This document shows, in pieces, positions 1 to 7,657 of a stretch of DNA of 64,000 bases (position 1 is its first letter; each line of letters begins with the position of its first letter). The translations under genes were made by a program, and so were the position numbers. Under the pieces are notes generated by a model. The model saw nothing but the letters and a program-made list of their open reading frames with translations. It had not been told where the DNA came from and did no database searches. This DNA is from Nocardioides salarius (GTDB taxonomy: Bacteria; Actinomycetota; Actinomycetes; Propionibacteriales; Nocardioidaceae). The stretch lies in contig NZ_JAFBBZ010000001.1 of NCBI RefSeq assembly GCF_016907435.1, positions 4,030,001-4,094,000 of the forward strand. The letters are read 5' to 3'.

Positions 1-113
1 GGCTTCTGCGCCGCCGGCGTACGACGGGCCTTGACCGTCAGGTCGCAGCCGTCCGCCGAGCAGGTGCCGGTCCAGGTGGTCTGGCGCGGCTTCTCGGTCT
101 GGCGCTCGGTCAC
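1..113 (-). CDS. Partial hypothetical protein with two cysteines (left edge)
   Basis: An open minus-strand frame begins at a GTG (113) and runs off the left edge, giving at least 37 residues. It starts VTERQTEKPRQTTWTG and contains a C-x4-C pair (CSADGC) followed by a basic stretch, as in small zinc-ribbon or DNA-associated proteins of mobile elements. No strong Shine-Dalgarno is visible before the GTG. It lies on the element side of the integrase, so it may belong to the integrated element. The family is not recognised and only the fragment can be judged. Confidence 0.35.
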   Translation of the reverse strand, partial: MTERQTEKPRQTTWTGTCSADGCDLTVKARRTPAAQK

Positions 114-278
114 GTGGCCGGCGGCGCAGACGCCGCGAACATTGACGCGCCGAGCAGATGCGGGAGTGGGTGCGGACACCCGTTGATAGTGGGAGCAAAC
201 CCGGTGCATGACGCGGCAATAACTCGGCGCGTGTCGCACCCCGAGGAGCGTGGATCACGCTCGGAAGGCGGCTTTGCT

Positions 279-503
279 GTGACGATTATCGAAGAGCTCG
301 ACGGACTGCCCCAGCGCATCGCGACCTCGGCGGAGAGGTATCGCGAGCTGCTGGCCGCGGCGGCGACCGAGAAGAAGGTGCGGGACCAGCTGATCGTGCT
401 GGCCGTCGACGAGGCCGGCATGACGCAGGCCGCCACCGCCCGAGCGGCGGGGCTCACACAGCCGACCGTGGTCCAGATCCTCGCGGCCGCCTCGACCGAC
501 TAG
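279..503 (+). CDS. Small helix-turn-helix protein next to integrase
   Basis: This encodes 74 residues. The first half is a helix with acidic and basic residues. The C-terminal part (about residues 48-70: MTQAATARAAGLTQPTVVQI) reads as a homeodomain-like/XRE-like helix-turn-helix suited to DNA binding. GTG 279 was chosen because GGAAGG lies about 10 bases upstream; the frame is open further up to 114 but that extension has unlikely composition. Its TAG stop overlaps the stop of the convergent integrase gene inside a shared CTAG. A role controlling the element, for example as an excisionase or repressor, is inferred from position only. Confidence 0.6.
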   Translation: MTIIEELDGLPQRIATSAERYRELLAAAATEKKVRDQLIVLAVDEAGMTQAATARAAGLTQPTVVQILAAASTD

Positions 504-1315
504 CCGGCCAGCAGCCCGGCCCGGGCCGCGGTGCGCACCCGGGCGTCGGCCAGGCCGATGTAGCGCAGCGTCGTCTCCGGCTTGGTGTGCCCGAGCAGCC
601 GCATCACCGCGAACAGGTCGCCGGTGCCTTCGTAGGAGCGGGTCGCGAGCCGGTGGCGCAGGTTGTGCGCGGTCCAGCCCTCGGGCAGCGCGGCCGACAT
701 GATCCGCGAGACGTGGCCGGCGGTGATCGGCTGGCCGGTCCAGCGGTTGGGGAAGGCGTAGCCGTCGAGCAGCTGCAGCCGGCCGTGCAGCGTGTACTCC
801 TCGATCGGGACCAGGCGTTGCTTGCCGCCCTTGCCGTGCACCAGCAGCACGTCGTCGAGCACGTCGCGGGAGTGGACCGCGGCTATCTCGCGCACCCGCA
901 GCCCGCCGAACGCGCCGAGCTGCATCATCAGGGTCAGCCGCGGGTCGAGCCGGGTCACGGCGTACTTCACGACGAACTCCGGGGCCGGGCGCGCGACCGC
1001 CTGGGGCACGCGCACCGAAGGCAGCGCGAACGCCGGGTCGTCGTCGATGTAGCCGTGCCCGTGGGCCCAGCGGAAGAAGCCGCGGTAGACCGTGCGCGCG
1101 GACTTGCGCGCCTCCCCGGCCCACCGCTCGTTGCCGATCGCGGTCTCGAGGTGGCGGTGGGTGATCGTCCAGGGCGTCGGCGTCACCTCGATCAGCTGGT
1201 TGAGGTAGTGCCGGTGCAGGCGGATGGTGGCGGGGGAGCGGTTGGCCGCGCGCTGCGCGGTCGCGTACTCATGCATCGCGGCCGGCCAGGTGGCGGGCCG
1301 CTTCGGTCGGGTCAC
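500..1315 (-). CDS. Tyrosine recombinase / site-specific integrase
   Basis: The 271-residue protein has a core-binding SAM-like N-terminal domain (about residues 10-95) and a catalytic domain (about 105-265). The catalytic set is visible: Arg in GLRVREI, Lys in HGKGGKQR, HxxR in HNLRHRLA, and the final LGH...TTLRYIGL segment carrying the second His and the nucleophilic Tyr. It is close in size to XerC/XerD and lacks the extra arm-type DNA-binding domain of larger phage integrases. The start is a GTG. A tRNA 3'-end-like remnant lies about 500 bases beyond its 5' end, which fits an integrase beside its attachment site. The element then extends left, out of the window. Confidence 0.9.
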   Translation of the reverse strand: MTRPKRPATWPAAMHEYATAQRAANRSPATIRLHRHYLNQLIEVTPTPWTITHRHLETAIGNERWAGEARKSARTVYRGFFRWAHGHGYIDDDPAFALPSVRVPQAVARPAPEFVVKYAVTRLDPRLTLMMQLGAFGGLRVREIAAVHSRDVLDDVLLVHGKGGKQRLVPIEEYTLHGRLQLLDGYAFPNRWTGQPITAGHVSRIMSAALPEGWTAHNLRHRLATRSYEGTGDLFAVMRLLGHTKPETTLRYIGLADARVRTAARAGLLAG

Positions 1316-1420
1316 AGGTGCGAATCCTCAGCCCCACGAGCCCCAGGCGTCCCGGGAATGCACAGCCTTCCCAGGTGTCGAGTCCCACCAGCAGAACGCA
1401 GCCCCCCGCGCGTTCATGTG

Positions 1421-1741
1421 CTAGCGACCCTGGCGACTGACGCGACAGGTCGGGCAGGTGTGCAGGTCGCCGGTGATGCCGACCAGCCACAGCAGCGGCT
1501 CGACCGTCCCGCCGTCCAGCAGGTTGCGCCGCGTGGCGCCATGCTCGAAGTCGTCGGGGTACGGCGCGACCGCCCAGCCGCGCGGCAGGTCGAAGAGGTC
1601 GAGCTGCGGACCGGTGCCGAACCGCTCGCGGGTGCCGTAGCTGCGCCGCTGGCAGCGCAGCAGCGGACCGCCGGCGTGGTGGCGCATCGGGTCGTCGCAC
1701 TCGACGTAGGGGCGACCGGTACCGGTCGTGTAGTGGCTCAC
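1421..1741 (-). CDS. Small hypothetical protein with Cys pairs
   Basis: This encodes 106 residues from GTG 1741. The N-terminal part has VECDDP and LRCQRRS. The middle (LDLFDLPRGWAVAPYPDDF) and the C-terminal HTCPTCRVSRQG with a CxxC suggest a small metal-binding fold. It lies just upstream of the integrase on the same strand and next to the tRNA-like remnant, so it probably belongs to the integrated element. The frame stays open upstream of 1741 into the tRNA-like sequence, but that extension is a translation of tRNA-like DNA and was left out. The family is not recognised. Confidence 0.5.
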   Translation of the reverse strand: MSHYTTGTGRPYVECDDPMRHHAGGPLLRCQRRSYGTRERFGTGPQLDLFDLPRGWAVAPYPDDFEHGATRRNLLDGGTVEPLLWLVGITGDLHTCPTCRVSRQGR

Positions 1742-1813
1742 GACGCCCGCCCGACGCGCCGCGCGGCCAGGCTTACCACGTTGCTCACACCGCTGCTGAC
1801 CAGGGCGAACGGG

Positions 1814-1852
1814 TAACCGGAGGGTTGTTGGTTCGAGTCCAACCGGGGGAGC
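1814..1852 (+). other. tRNA 3'-end remnant, candidate attachment site
   Basis: The stretch contains a perfect T-arm (GTTGG, loop TTCGAGT, CCAAC) preceded by the 3' half of an anticodon stem-loop (GTAA then CCGGA) and followed by CGGGGGA. The corresponding 5' half of a tRNA (acceptor strand, D-arm) is missing upstream. The loop pattern -GTAA fits a tRNA-Thr anticodon (NGT), but identity is uncertain. A truncated tRNA copy beside an integrase gene is the usual signature of an att site at one end of an integrated element. Confidence 0.6.
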
Positions 1853-1856
1853 AGAG

Positions 1857-1900
1857 ACCGAAGGGCCCGCACGCGACATCGTCGCGGCGGGCCCTTCGGT
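1857..1900. terminator. Strong hairpin terminator
   Basis: A perfect 14-bp stem (ACCGAAGGGCCCGC / GCGGGCCCTTCGGT) encloses a 16-base loop. It lies just beyond the stop of the minus-strand PIG-L gene and directly beside the tRNA-like remnant. It can terminate the PIG-L transcript. The plus-strand hairpin is followed by GTTCT and may also stop transcription coming from the left. Confidence 0.7.
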
Positions 1901-1921
1901 GTTCTCCGGGCCGTTGTCCGG

Positions 1922-2692
1922 CTACTCGCCCCAGCCCATCGGGAAGACCTCGAACGGTGCGGCCATCGCGGAGCCGAGCCGCTGACCGGCAGCGCGGGCT
2001 CCGCCCTCGAGGAACTCGGCGGCGTCGAAGTCCTGCCAGCCCAGCCCGTCGATGTAGGCCCGGTGCGCCTCGAGCGAGGCGACGCCGGCCCGGAAGGTGT
2101 CGGTGGTGTCGACCGCGTGCGTGGCCTGCGGTGAGCCGAAGGCCCACACCTCCCGGACCCCGCCCCACGGCTCCAGGGTGCCGACCGAGCGCTCGCCGGT
2201 GAGCTGCTCGGGGAAGACCCAGCGGTTGCCGGCGTCACGCACGGCGTCGACGACGGCGCGGCCGACGGCGATGTGGTCGGCCTGGTTGAGGTTGCGACCG
2301 CCCCAGGTCTCGCGGAAGTTGCCGGTGAGCACGACGTCGGGCCGGTGCCGGCGCACCACCTCGGCGATCACGCGGCGCAACGGGACGCCGTACTCGAGGA
2401 TGCCGTCGGGCAGACCGAGGAACTCCACGGTGTCGACCCCCACGACCCGGGCGCTGTCGACCTGCTCCTGCTCGCGCAGCGGCCGGACCTCGTCGGGGTG
2501 CAGGCCGTCGATGCCGGCCTCGCCGCTGGTGACCATGCAGTAGGCCACGTCCTTGCCCTGCCCGGTCCAGCGGGCGACCGCTGCCGCGGCACCGAACTCC
2601 AGGTCGTCGGGGTGCGCGACCACGCACAGCAGACGCTGCCAGGTCTCGTCGAGGGGCTCCAGGGGCTGCGGTGTCTCGGGCTGTGGCGACAT
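1922..2692 (-). CDS. PIG-L family N-acetyl-sugar deacetylase
   Basis: The 256-residue protein has the PIG-L/LmbE zinc-binding motif near the N-terminus (VVAHPDDLEFG, residues about 25-35) and the downstream NQADHIAVGRAVVD segment that supplies the third metal ligand. In actinobacteria this family includes MshB and Mca of mycothiol metabolism and assorted GlcNAc deacetylases. The sequence alone does not fix the substrate. ATG 2692 is used; it is divergent from the MscS gene across 66 bases. The strong hairpin at 1857-1900 follows its stop. Confidence 0.85.
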   Translation of the reverse strand: MSPQPETPQPLEPLDETWQRLLCVVAHPDDLEFGAAAAVARWTGQGKDVAYCMVTSGEAGIDGLHPDEVRPLREQEQVDSARVVGVDTVEFLGLPDGILEYGVPLRRVIAEVVRRHRPDVVLTGNFRETWGGRNLNQADHIAVGRAVVDAVRDAGNRWVFPEQLTGERSVGTLEPWGGVREVWAFGSPQATHAVDTTDTFRAGVASLEAHRAYIDGLGWQDFDAAEFLEGGARAAGQRLGSAMAAPFEVFPMGWGE

Positions 2693-2758
2693 GCTCCCGA
2701 GCGTGGCACGCCGCTCGCCGCCGCGCACCCCCCACGGCGCGCGGCTACCCTGCCGCGC

Positions 2759-3643
2759 ATGGGAACCAAGGTCGCCGACCTGCTCGACTCGCTCGCCAGC
2801 GCGGGGCCGCGGGTGCTGCTCGCCGTGGTCGTCGTGGTCGTCGGCTACCTGGTCTCGCGGGGCCTGCGCTGGGTGCTGCACCGGCTGCTGGCGCCTCGGC
2901 ACACTCCGAGCTTCGCCGCCGTGATGAGCAAGCTCGCGGGCTGGGTGCTGCTCTTCCTGGCCGTGATGGCAGCGATCGTGGTCGTCTTCCCCTCGGTCGA
3001 GCCGGTCAACATGCTGGCGGGTCTGGGCTTCTTCTCGGTGGCGGCCGGGTTCGCCTTCCAGGACATCCTGGAGAACCTGCTCTCCGGGCTGCTCCTGGTC
3101 CTGCGCCAGCCCTTCAGGTCCGGCGACCAGATCGCGGTGGGCGAGGTCTCGGGGACCGTCCAGGCGATCACCATCCGGGAGACCCGGCTCAAGACCTTCG
3201 ACGGGCAGCTCGTGCTGGTCCCCAACCGCGACGTCTACAAGGCGGTCATCACGGTGAGCACGCACTTCGCGAGCCGGCGGATCTCGGTCGTGGTCGGCAT
3301 CGCCTACGAGAACGACCCTGCGGAGGCCTGCCGGGTCATCCGCGCCGCCCTCGGCGAGGGGCTTCCCCTCCTCGACGACACTCCTGCGCCCGAGGCGGTC
3401 GTGACCCGGCTCGGCGTCTCCACCGTCGACATCGAGGCGCGGTTCTGGTGCGGGCCCGACCAGCACGACGTGGTGCTGGCGGTGGATGCGGCGACCCGTG
3501 CGGTCAAGGCGGCGCTGGACGAGGCGGGCATCGAGATGCCGGCCGACATCGTCGTCCTCCAGGCCACGCCGAGCCTGCGCGCCGCCATCTCGGGGGAGGC
3601 CGAGGTGACGCCGGGCGGCGGCGTGCGGGCTCGCCCCGCCTAG
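2759..3643 (+). CDS. MscS-family mechanosensitive ion channel
   Basis: The 294-residue protein has three predicted membrane segments (about residues 18-36, 60-85 and 90-115). The last is the glycine/alanine-rich pore helix leading into FAFQDILENLLSGLLLVLRQPF and the beta domain opening FRSGDQIAVGEVSGTVQAI, the MscS signature. The C-terminal region (about 185-275) is the usual mixed alpha/beta cytoplasmic cage. It would release solutes on hypo-osmotic shock. It is a minimal MscS with no N-terminal extension. Confidence 0.92.
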   Translation: MGTKVADLLDSLASAGPRVLLAVVVVVVGYLVSRGLRWVLHRLLAPRHTPSFAAVMSKLAGWVLLFLAVMAAIVVVFPSVEPVNMLAGLGFFSVAAGFAFQDILENLLSGLLLVLRQPFRSGDQIAVGEVSGTVQAITIRETRLKTFDGQLVLVPNRDVYKAVITVSTHFASRRISVVVGIAYENDPAEACRVIRAALGEGLPLLDDTPAPEAVVTRLGVSTVDIEARFWCGPDQHDVVLAVDAATRAVKAALDEAGIEMPADIVVLQATPSLRAAISGEAEVTPGGGVRARPA

Positions 3644-3681
3644 CAGACGCCCGCGGGCGGCTGGCTAGGGTACGTCGGCGA

Positions 3682-3758
3682 GGGGCGGTAGCTCAGTCGG
3701 TCAGAGCAGAGGACTCATAATCCTTGGGTCGTGGGTTCGAGCCCCACCCGCCCTACCA
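3682..3758 (+). tRNA. tRNA with CAT anticodon (Met elongator or Ile2)
   Basis: A full cloverleaf with acceptor GGGGCGG/CCGCCCT (first pair G-T), D-arm GCTCAGTCGGTCAGAGC, anticodon stem GAGGACTCATAATCCTT with anticodon CAT, T-arm GTGGGTTCGAGCCCCAC, discriminator A and an encoded CCA. It lacks the initiator-type acceptor mismatch and GGG/CCC anticodon stem of tRNA-fMet. CAT could therefore be elongator Met or lysidine-modified Ile2; the sequence alone does not decide. Confidence 0.93.
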
Positions 3759-3961
3759 CTGTCCTTGCAGCTCAGCGGCGTACACGGTCTCCGTCGGCAT
3801 TGTGCCGGCGGGGGCCGTTCATACGTTCCTACCAACGCGGTTAAACCTGCGTCATCTCGGGCCATGTGGCTGCGCTGTTGCAGGAGCGCCTGGCGAGGTC
3901 CTCCGTGTCACTAGTGGTGCCTTTGACGGCCGTACCTGAGAGCGCCCACGCGTGACGAAGC

Positions 3962-4000
3962 CGCCCCGGCGCTCGCCTGCGTGAGGCGGACGCCGGGGCG
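3962..4000 (+). terminator. Hairpin in the 3759-4121 intergenic region
   Basis: A 10-bp perfect stem (CGCCCCGGCG / CGCCGGGGCG) encloses a second nested stem (CGCCT/AGGCG) and is followed by TTGTTG. It sits in the 363-base gap between the tRNA and the collagen-like gene. No convincing coding sequence was found in that gap. It probably ends the tRNA transcript or insulates the downstream gene. Confidence 0.6.
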
Positions 4001-4121
4001 TTGTTGATCGGGGCCTCGGGCGGTCCAGCCCACCAGTGTTGTTGAGTCGATCCGCTGCGGCCTGACGGGAGCTGGTGGGACTCTTCGATGTCTCTGCCTC
4101 TCAATCGCAAGGAAGTTTTTC

Positions 4122-5228
4122 GTGGCTTTCCGCATCAACCGGACGCGCGTCGCCAGCGTTGCCGTGGCCTCTGTCGCCCTCACCGCCGCCGTGAGCGGCG
4201 CCTACGCCACCTCGGCGGCCAACGAGGACGATGGCGTCATTAACGCTTGCTTCCGGCTCAAGACCGGCGACCTGCGCCTCGAGAAGGCGAACCGGCCGTG
4301 CGCCACGGACGCGCCGAAGTGGAGGTTGCGGGAGAAGCGCATTTCCTGGAACGAGGAAGGCCTGCCCGGAGCTGACGGTCTGGCGGGTGCCGACGGCACT
4401 GCTGGGGCCGATGGCCAGGACGGATCGCAGGGACCGATGGGGGAGCCCGGCGCAGAGGGCCCCCGGGGTGCCGTGGGTCCTGCTGGGCCGGTGGGCCCGA
4501 TCGGTCTGATCGGTCCCATGGGTCTGCCCGGCCTTGACGGCAAGGACGGGGCCGATGGCACGGACGGCCAGGACGGCCAGGACGGCCAGGACGGCTCCGA
4601 CGGGAGGAATGGCCTCGATGGCCTCGCTGGGGTTGACGGGAACACCGTGCTGAGCGGAGAAGGTGCTCCGGCCATCGGCTACGGCGGCAACGGCGACTTC
4701 TACTACGACACCACCGCCACGACTCTGTACGGCCCGAAGGTCGACGACACGTGGCCGACAGGGATCTCGCTCAAGGGGCCCCAGGGCGAGAAGGGCGAGC
4801 GAGGTCTACAGGGCCTGCGCGGTGAGCAGGGCCTCCAGGGTCTGCCGGGCGACGCGGGCAAGGACGGCGCCCAGGGTCCGCAGGGCATCCAGGGGCTAAC
4901 CGGACCCACGGGGCCCGTCGGACCCGAAGGACCTGCCGGTCCCGGCGCCGACCTGTTCGGCACCAACACAGGCAACGCCGCCGCGGGTCGCGGTTGGGAA
5001 TGCACGATGGGCGAGATCACGCTGACAGCTGCAGTCGTTGGCGGAGGCCTCCCCGCTCGTGGCCAGTTGCTGAGCATCTCTCAGAACCAGGCCTTGTTCT
5101 CGCTGCTCGGCACCACCTACGGCGGTGACGGCAGAACCACGTTCGCGCTCCCCGACCTGCGTGACGCAGCACCCAACGGGATGTCCTACATGATCTGCGA
5201 CCAGGGCATCTACCCCTCGCGGCTCTGA
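4122..5228 (+). CDS. Secreted collagen-like protein with phage tail-collar-type C-terminus
   Basis: The 368-residue protein starts at GTG 4122 (GGAAG about 9 bases upstream). It has a basic N-terminus plus a hydrophobic segment (residues 1-32, likely signal peptide), a short domain with two Cys, and a first Gly-x-y collagen block (about 80-173, including four DGQ/DGQDGQ-type units). Next come the GDFYYDTTATTLYGPK segment often seen between collagen repeats in bacterial and phage proteins, a second Gly-x-y block (about 218-275), and a C-terminal tail-collar/microcystin-dependent-protein-like region (GQLLSISQNQALFSLLGTTY ... FALPDLRD). It is probably trimeric and surface-exposed. Its exact role is unknown. 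A phage origin of the collar part is plausible but unproven. Confidence 0.8.
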   Translation: MAFRINRTRVASVAVASVALTAAVSGAYATSAANEDDGVINACFRLKTGDLRLEKANRPCATDAPKWRLREKRISWNEEGLPGADGLAGADGTAGADGQDGSQGPMGEPGAEGPRGAVGPAGPVGPIGLIGPMGLPGLDGKDGADGTDGQDGQDGQDGSDGRNGLDGLAGVDGNTVLSGEGAPAIGYGGNGDFYYDTTATTLYGPKVDDTWPTGISLKGPQGEKGERGLQGLRGEQGLQGLPGDAGKDGAQGPQGIQGLTGPTGPVGPEGPAGPGADLFGTNTGNAAAGRGWECTMGEITLTAAVVGGGLPARGQLLSISQNQALFSLLGTTYGGDGRTTFALPDLRDAAPNGMSYMICDQGIYPSRL

Positions 5229-5625
5229 GCGCAGACATCAGCTCGACGCACGCCGCGCCCCCCACCTCCCACGGCGTCAGCCCCAGCAGCTCTGCCGCCA
5301 GCCGGTCAGCAGCCCGAAAGGTCGCCGTCCGTCCCGGTGAGCACGCTCGATCGCCTTCTCCAGCCCGGACCGTCGCGGCACCCGGGCCCCCGTGCGCGGC
5401 CGACGGTCGCCAGCAGGGCCAGCAGCGGCGCGGCTGGCAGCCTCCGGGGGGCTGCAACGTCGCTGCTACGCAACGCTCACGGACGGGGTCCGAAAGACCC
5501 GGACGACGGGTCGGGCGAGCGCCACGGGTCAGGCGAGCCCCACCCGCCCCACCAACGGCCGGTACGTGGGGGACCCAGCCCACCAGGGTGTAGAGACGCC
5601 CTCGGGAGGTTGGTGGACTCCTCCT
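5229..5625. other. Intergenic region without a convincing gene
   Basis: About 400 bases between the collagen-like gene and the GAF-ANTAR gene. On the minus strand a frame around 5230-5480 contains AADRLAAELLGLTPWEVGGA, which could be a decayed gene fragment, but no start, binding site or family match was recognised. Otherwise only GC-rich sequence is seen. Confidence 0.35.
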
Positions 5626-6366
5626 GTGGAACCGATCCAGGAGACCAAGGCTGCCCTCGACGAGCTCGCGACCGAGCACCCCGAGGGCGACGACCTGCGC
5701 GCCAGCCTGCAGGACCTGGCTGCGAGGGTGCGCGAGCTGGTGCCCGACTGCGTCGGGATGTCGATCGCGTGGCGACGCCACGGGGTGGTGCTGACCCTGG
5801 TGGCCACCGACGACGAGATCGCCCTCCTCGACGCCGTGCAGTACGCGTTGGGCGGTCCCTGCGTGCAGGCGATCGAGGCCGGGGAGCGCACCGACGTCCG
5901 CGACATCGACGTGCTCGACGAGACGGCCTGGCAGGCCTTCGCCGAGCTCTCGGCCGCGACGGCGGTGCGCAGCAGCCTGACCATGCCGCTCCTCGAGGAC
6001 GGCTCGGTGGTCGGCACCGCCAACCTCTACGCAGCCTCCCGCGCGGCCTTCGACGACCAGCACGACGCCTTGGCCGAGGTGCTGGGTGGCTGGGCGCCCA
6101 GTGCGGTCACCAACGCCGACCTGTCCTTCCGCACCCGCGAGGAGGCCCAGCGCGCGCCCGGCGTGCTCAAGGATGCGGCGGTGCTGGCGCAGGCGACGGG
6201 CATGCTCGCCGCCCACCTGGGCGTGGGCGTCGACGACGCCGAGGCGGTGCTGCACGACGCCGCGCTGCGTGCCGGGGTGCCCGTGCGGGTCCTGGCGCAG
6301 GCACTGGTCCGCGCGGTCTCGGGCGGCGGCCCGGGCGGCGAGGGCGGCCCGCCCGAGGTCGGCTGA
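5626..6366 (+). CDS. GAF and ANTAR domain regulator
   Basis: The 246-residue protein has an N-terminal GAF-type sensor domain (about residues 15-165, with the GGPCVQAIEAGERTDVRDI pattern typical of actinobacterial GAF-ANTAR proteins). It ends in an ANTAR domain (about 180-235: AAVLAQATGMLAAHLGVGVDDAEAVLHDAA) that binds RNA hairpins to antiterminate transcription. GTG 5626 was chosen because GAF homology begins soon after; the upstream frame is open but low in coding character. The input signal is not evident. Confidence 0.8.
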   Translation: MEPIQETKAALDELATEHPEGDDLRASLQDLAARVRELVPDCVGMSIAWRRHGVVLTLVATDDEIALLDAVQYALGGPCVQAIEAGERTDVRDIDVLDETAWQAFAELSAATAVRSSLTMPLLEDGSVVGTANLYAASRAAFDDQHDALAEVLGGWAPSAVTNADLSFRTREEAQRAPGVLKDAAVLAQATGMLAAHLGVGVDDAEAVLHDAALRAGVPVRVLAQALVRAVSGGGPGGEGGPPEVG

Positions 6367-6370
6367 GCGA

Positions 6371-6394
6371 GCGGGCCCAGACCTGCTGGCCCGC
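6371..6394. terminator. Hairpin between convergent genes
   Basis: GCGGGCC and GGCCCGC form a 7-bp stem with a 10-base loop, five bases after the stop of the GAF-ANTAR gene and downstream of the stop of the opposing FNT gene. It could serve both directions. Confidence 0.5.
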
Positions 6395-6405
6395 CCATCC
6401 CCGGT

Positions 6406-6450
6406 CGGTCAGCCCTGGTTCGGTCAGCCCTGGTTCGGTCAGCCCTGGTT
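6406..6450 (+). repeat. Three perfect 15-bp tandem repeats at a gene end
   Basis: CGGTCAGCCCTGGTT occurs three times in a row. The minus-strand TGA of the FNT transporter lies inside the third copy. Each copy would encode -NQG-stop, so contraction or expansion would leave the protein end unchanged. Confidence 0.9.
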
Positions 6451-7287
6451 CGAGACCCGTCGCTCCTCCAGGACGCGGTCGCGGCTGCGCACCAGCCGCA
6501 GCATCGTGACCAGGCCCAGACCGCCGACCATGTTGCCCAGCACGGTCCAGGAGAACCACCGCGCCCAGTCGACGTACCCGAAGCCGGCGTCGCCGGTGTG
6601 CAGGGCCCCGAAGGCCAGCAGGGAGTCGAGGACGGAGTGGAACATCTGCAGGCCTGCGATCAGGAAGCCGATGGCGATCGCGGCGATGATCTTGGCCGCC
6701 ATGTCGTCGGTGCCCTGCTGCATGCGGGTGAGCAGCGTGATCGCGGCGCCGGCCAGGACGGCCAGCGAGAAGGTCTCGAGCGACAGCCCGGCCTCGACGA
6801 AGTGCGTGGCCGAGGTGACCAGGTCGGCGTGGTAGGCCGGGAAGGCCTGCACCACCAGCCACATGATGACCCAGCCGCCGAGCAGGTTGCCGATCAAGGT
6901 CAGGCCCCACAGCCGCAGCAGCGAGCGCACCCGGGCGCGGCGCGCCGCCACCGTGACCACGGGGATCAGGAAGCCCTCGGTGAACAGCTCCGAGCGGGCC
7001 AGCAGCAGCGCCACGAAGCCCAGCGAGAACGCGATGCCGGCGAGCGGGTGGCTGCCGGTCTCGTGGTAGACCGCCAGCATCGCCAGGACCCCGAAGGCGA
7101 CCTCGGAGCCGCCGAAGAACCCGGTGACCCCGGTGGTGACGACGCCCCGACCCATCCGCTGCACGCCCTCGTCGAGCTGGCGGTCGATGGCGCTCTCGAG
7201 CTCGTCCTCCAGCGGGCCGTCGGTCCGGCCCTGGTCGCGGGGGGAGTCCTCGGCGTGGTCGCGACCCCCGTCCGTGTGCTCGCTCAT
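6439..7287 (-). CDS. Formate/nitrite transporter (FNT) family channel
   Basis: The 282-residue protein has an acidic cytoplasmic N-terminus (about 50 residues, MSEHTDGGRDHAED...) and six predicted membrane helices in the FNT arrangement, with GLTLIGNLLGGWVIMWLV and WTVLGNMVGGLGLVTMLRL matching the paired GN-containing helices of the family. It resembles the YfdC-like branch more than FocA/NirC, so the substrate (formate, nitrite or another small anion) is open. ATG 7287 follows AGGATGAGG. The stop lies within a 15-bp repeat array. Confidence 0.85.
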   Translation of the reverse strand: MSEHTDGGRDHAEDSPRDQGRTDGPLEDELESAIDRQLDEGVQRMGRGVVTTGVTGFFGGSEVAFGVLAMLAVYHETGSHPLAGIAFSLGFVALLLARSELFTEGFLIPVVTVAARRARVRSLLRLWGLTLIGNLLGGWVIMWLVVQAFPAYHADLVTSATHFVEAGLSLETFSLAVLAGAAITLLTRMQQGTDDMAAKIIAAIAIGFLIAGLQMFHSVLDSLLAFGALHTGDAGFGYVDWARWFSWTVLGNMVGGLGLVTMLRLVRSRDRVLEERRVSNQG

Positions 7288-7335
7288 GGCCTCATCCTGG
7301 GTCCGCGCCACCACCGCTGACGGGTGCCGCGCCGC

Positions 7336-7578
7336 TCAGCCGCGGCCCTCACCCTGCAACCGGTCGATGTGCTCGGAGGCCTCGGCCTTGGTCAGGTCGG
7401 CGTCGATGGTCTCGCCCGCCTCGCGGGCCAGGGTGTCGAGGTAGCTCTTCTGCGCGCCGGTGGCGGGCTCGTCGCCGCTGACCCAGTCCTGCGGGTCCTT
7501 CTCGGTCGCGGTGGGGTCGGGCGCCTCGGCACCCAGGACGTCGGGCTGGTCGGTGTTCGCACGTGCGTTCGATTCCAT
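7336..7578 (-). CDS. DUF3072 family small protein
   Basis: The 80-residue acidic protein has the DUF3072 core DWVSGDEPATGAQKSYLDTL followed by AREAGE and a C-terminal helix. Proteins of this family are short, soluble and common in actinobacteria and proteobacteria; their function is unknown. It is transcribed away from the sulfotransferase gene and lies 48 bases upstream of the FNT gene on the same strand, so the two may be co-transcribed. The start ATG has only a weak GTGGG ribosome binding site. Confidence 0.8.
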   Translation of the reverse strand: MESNARANTDQPDVLGAEAPDPTATEKDPQDWVSGDEPATGAQKSYLDTLAREAGETIDADLTKAEASEHIDRLQGEGRG

Positions 7579-7657
7579 GCCCACGACGCTACCCACCTGA
7601 CGCACCGACCCCAAGGCCCCTGTGGGGTGAGCGGCCGGCAGGCGGCAGACTGGGGTC

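Noticed and set aside
1742..1852. Complete tRNA at the integrase side
   Set aside because: Only the T-arm and anticodon-stem 3' half are present; the 5' acceptor strand and D-arm are missing and position 33 is not T.
3759..3961. Possible small gene after the CAT tRNA
   Set aside because: The open frame begins inside the tRNA and lacks a ribosome binding site and conserved character.
5230..5480. Possible minus-strand pseudogene (AADRLAAELLGLTPWEV)
   Set aside because: No start, binding site or recognised family; it could be chance in high-GC DNA.
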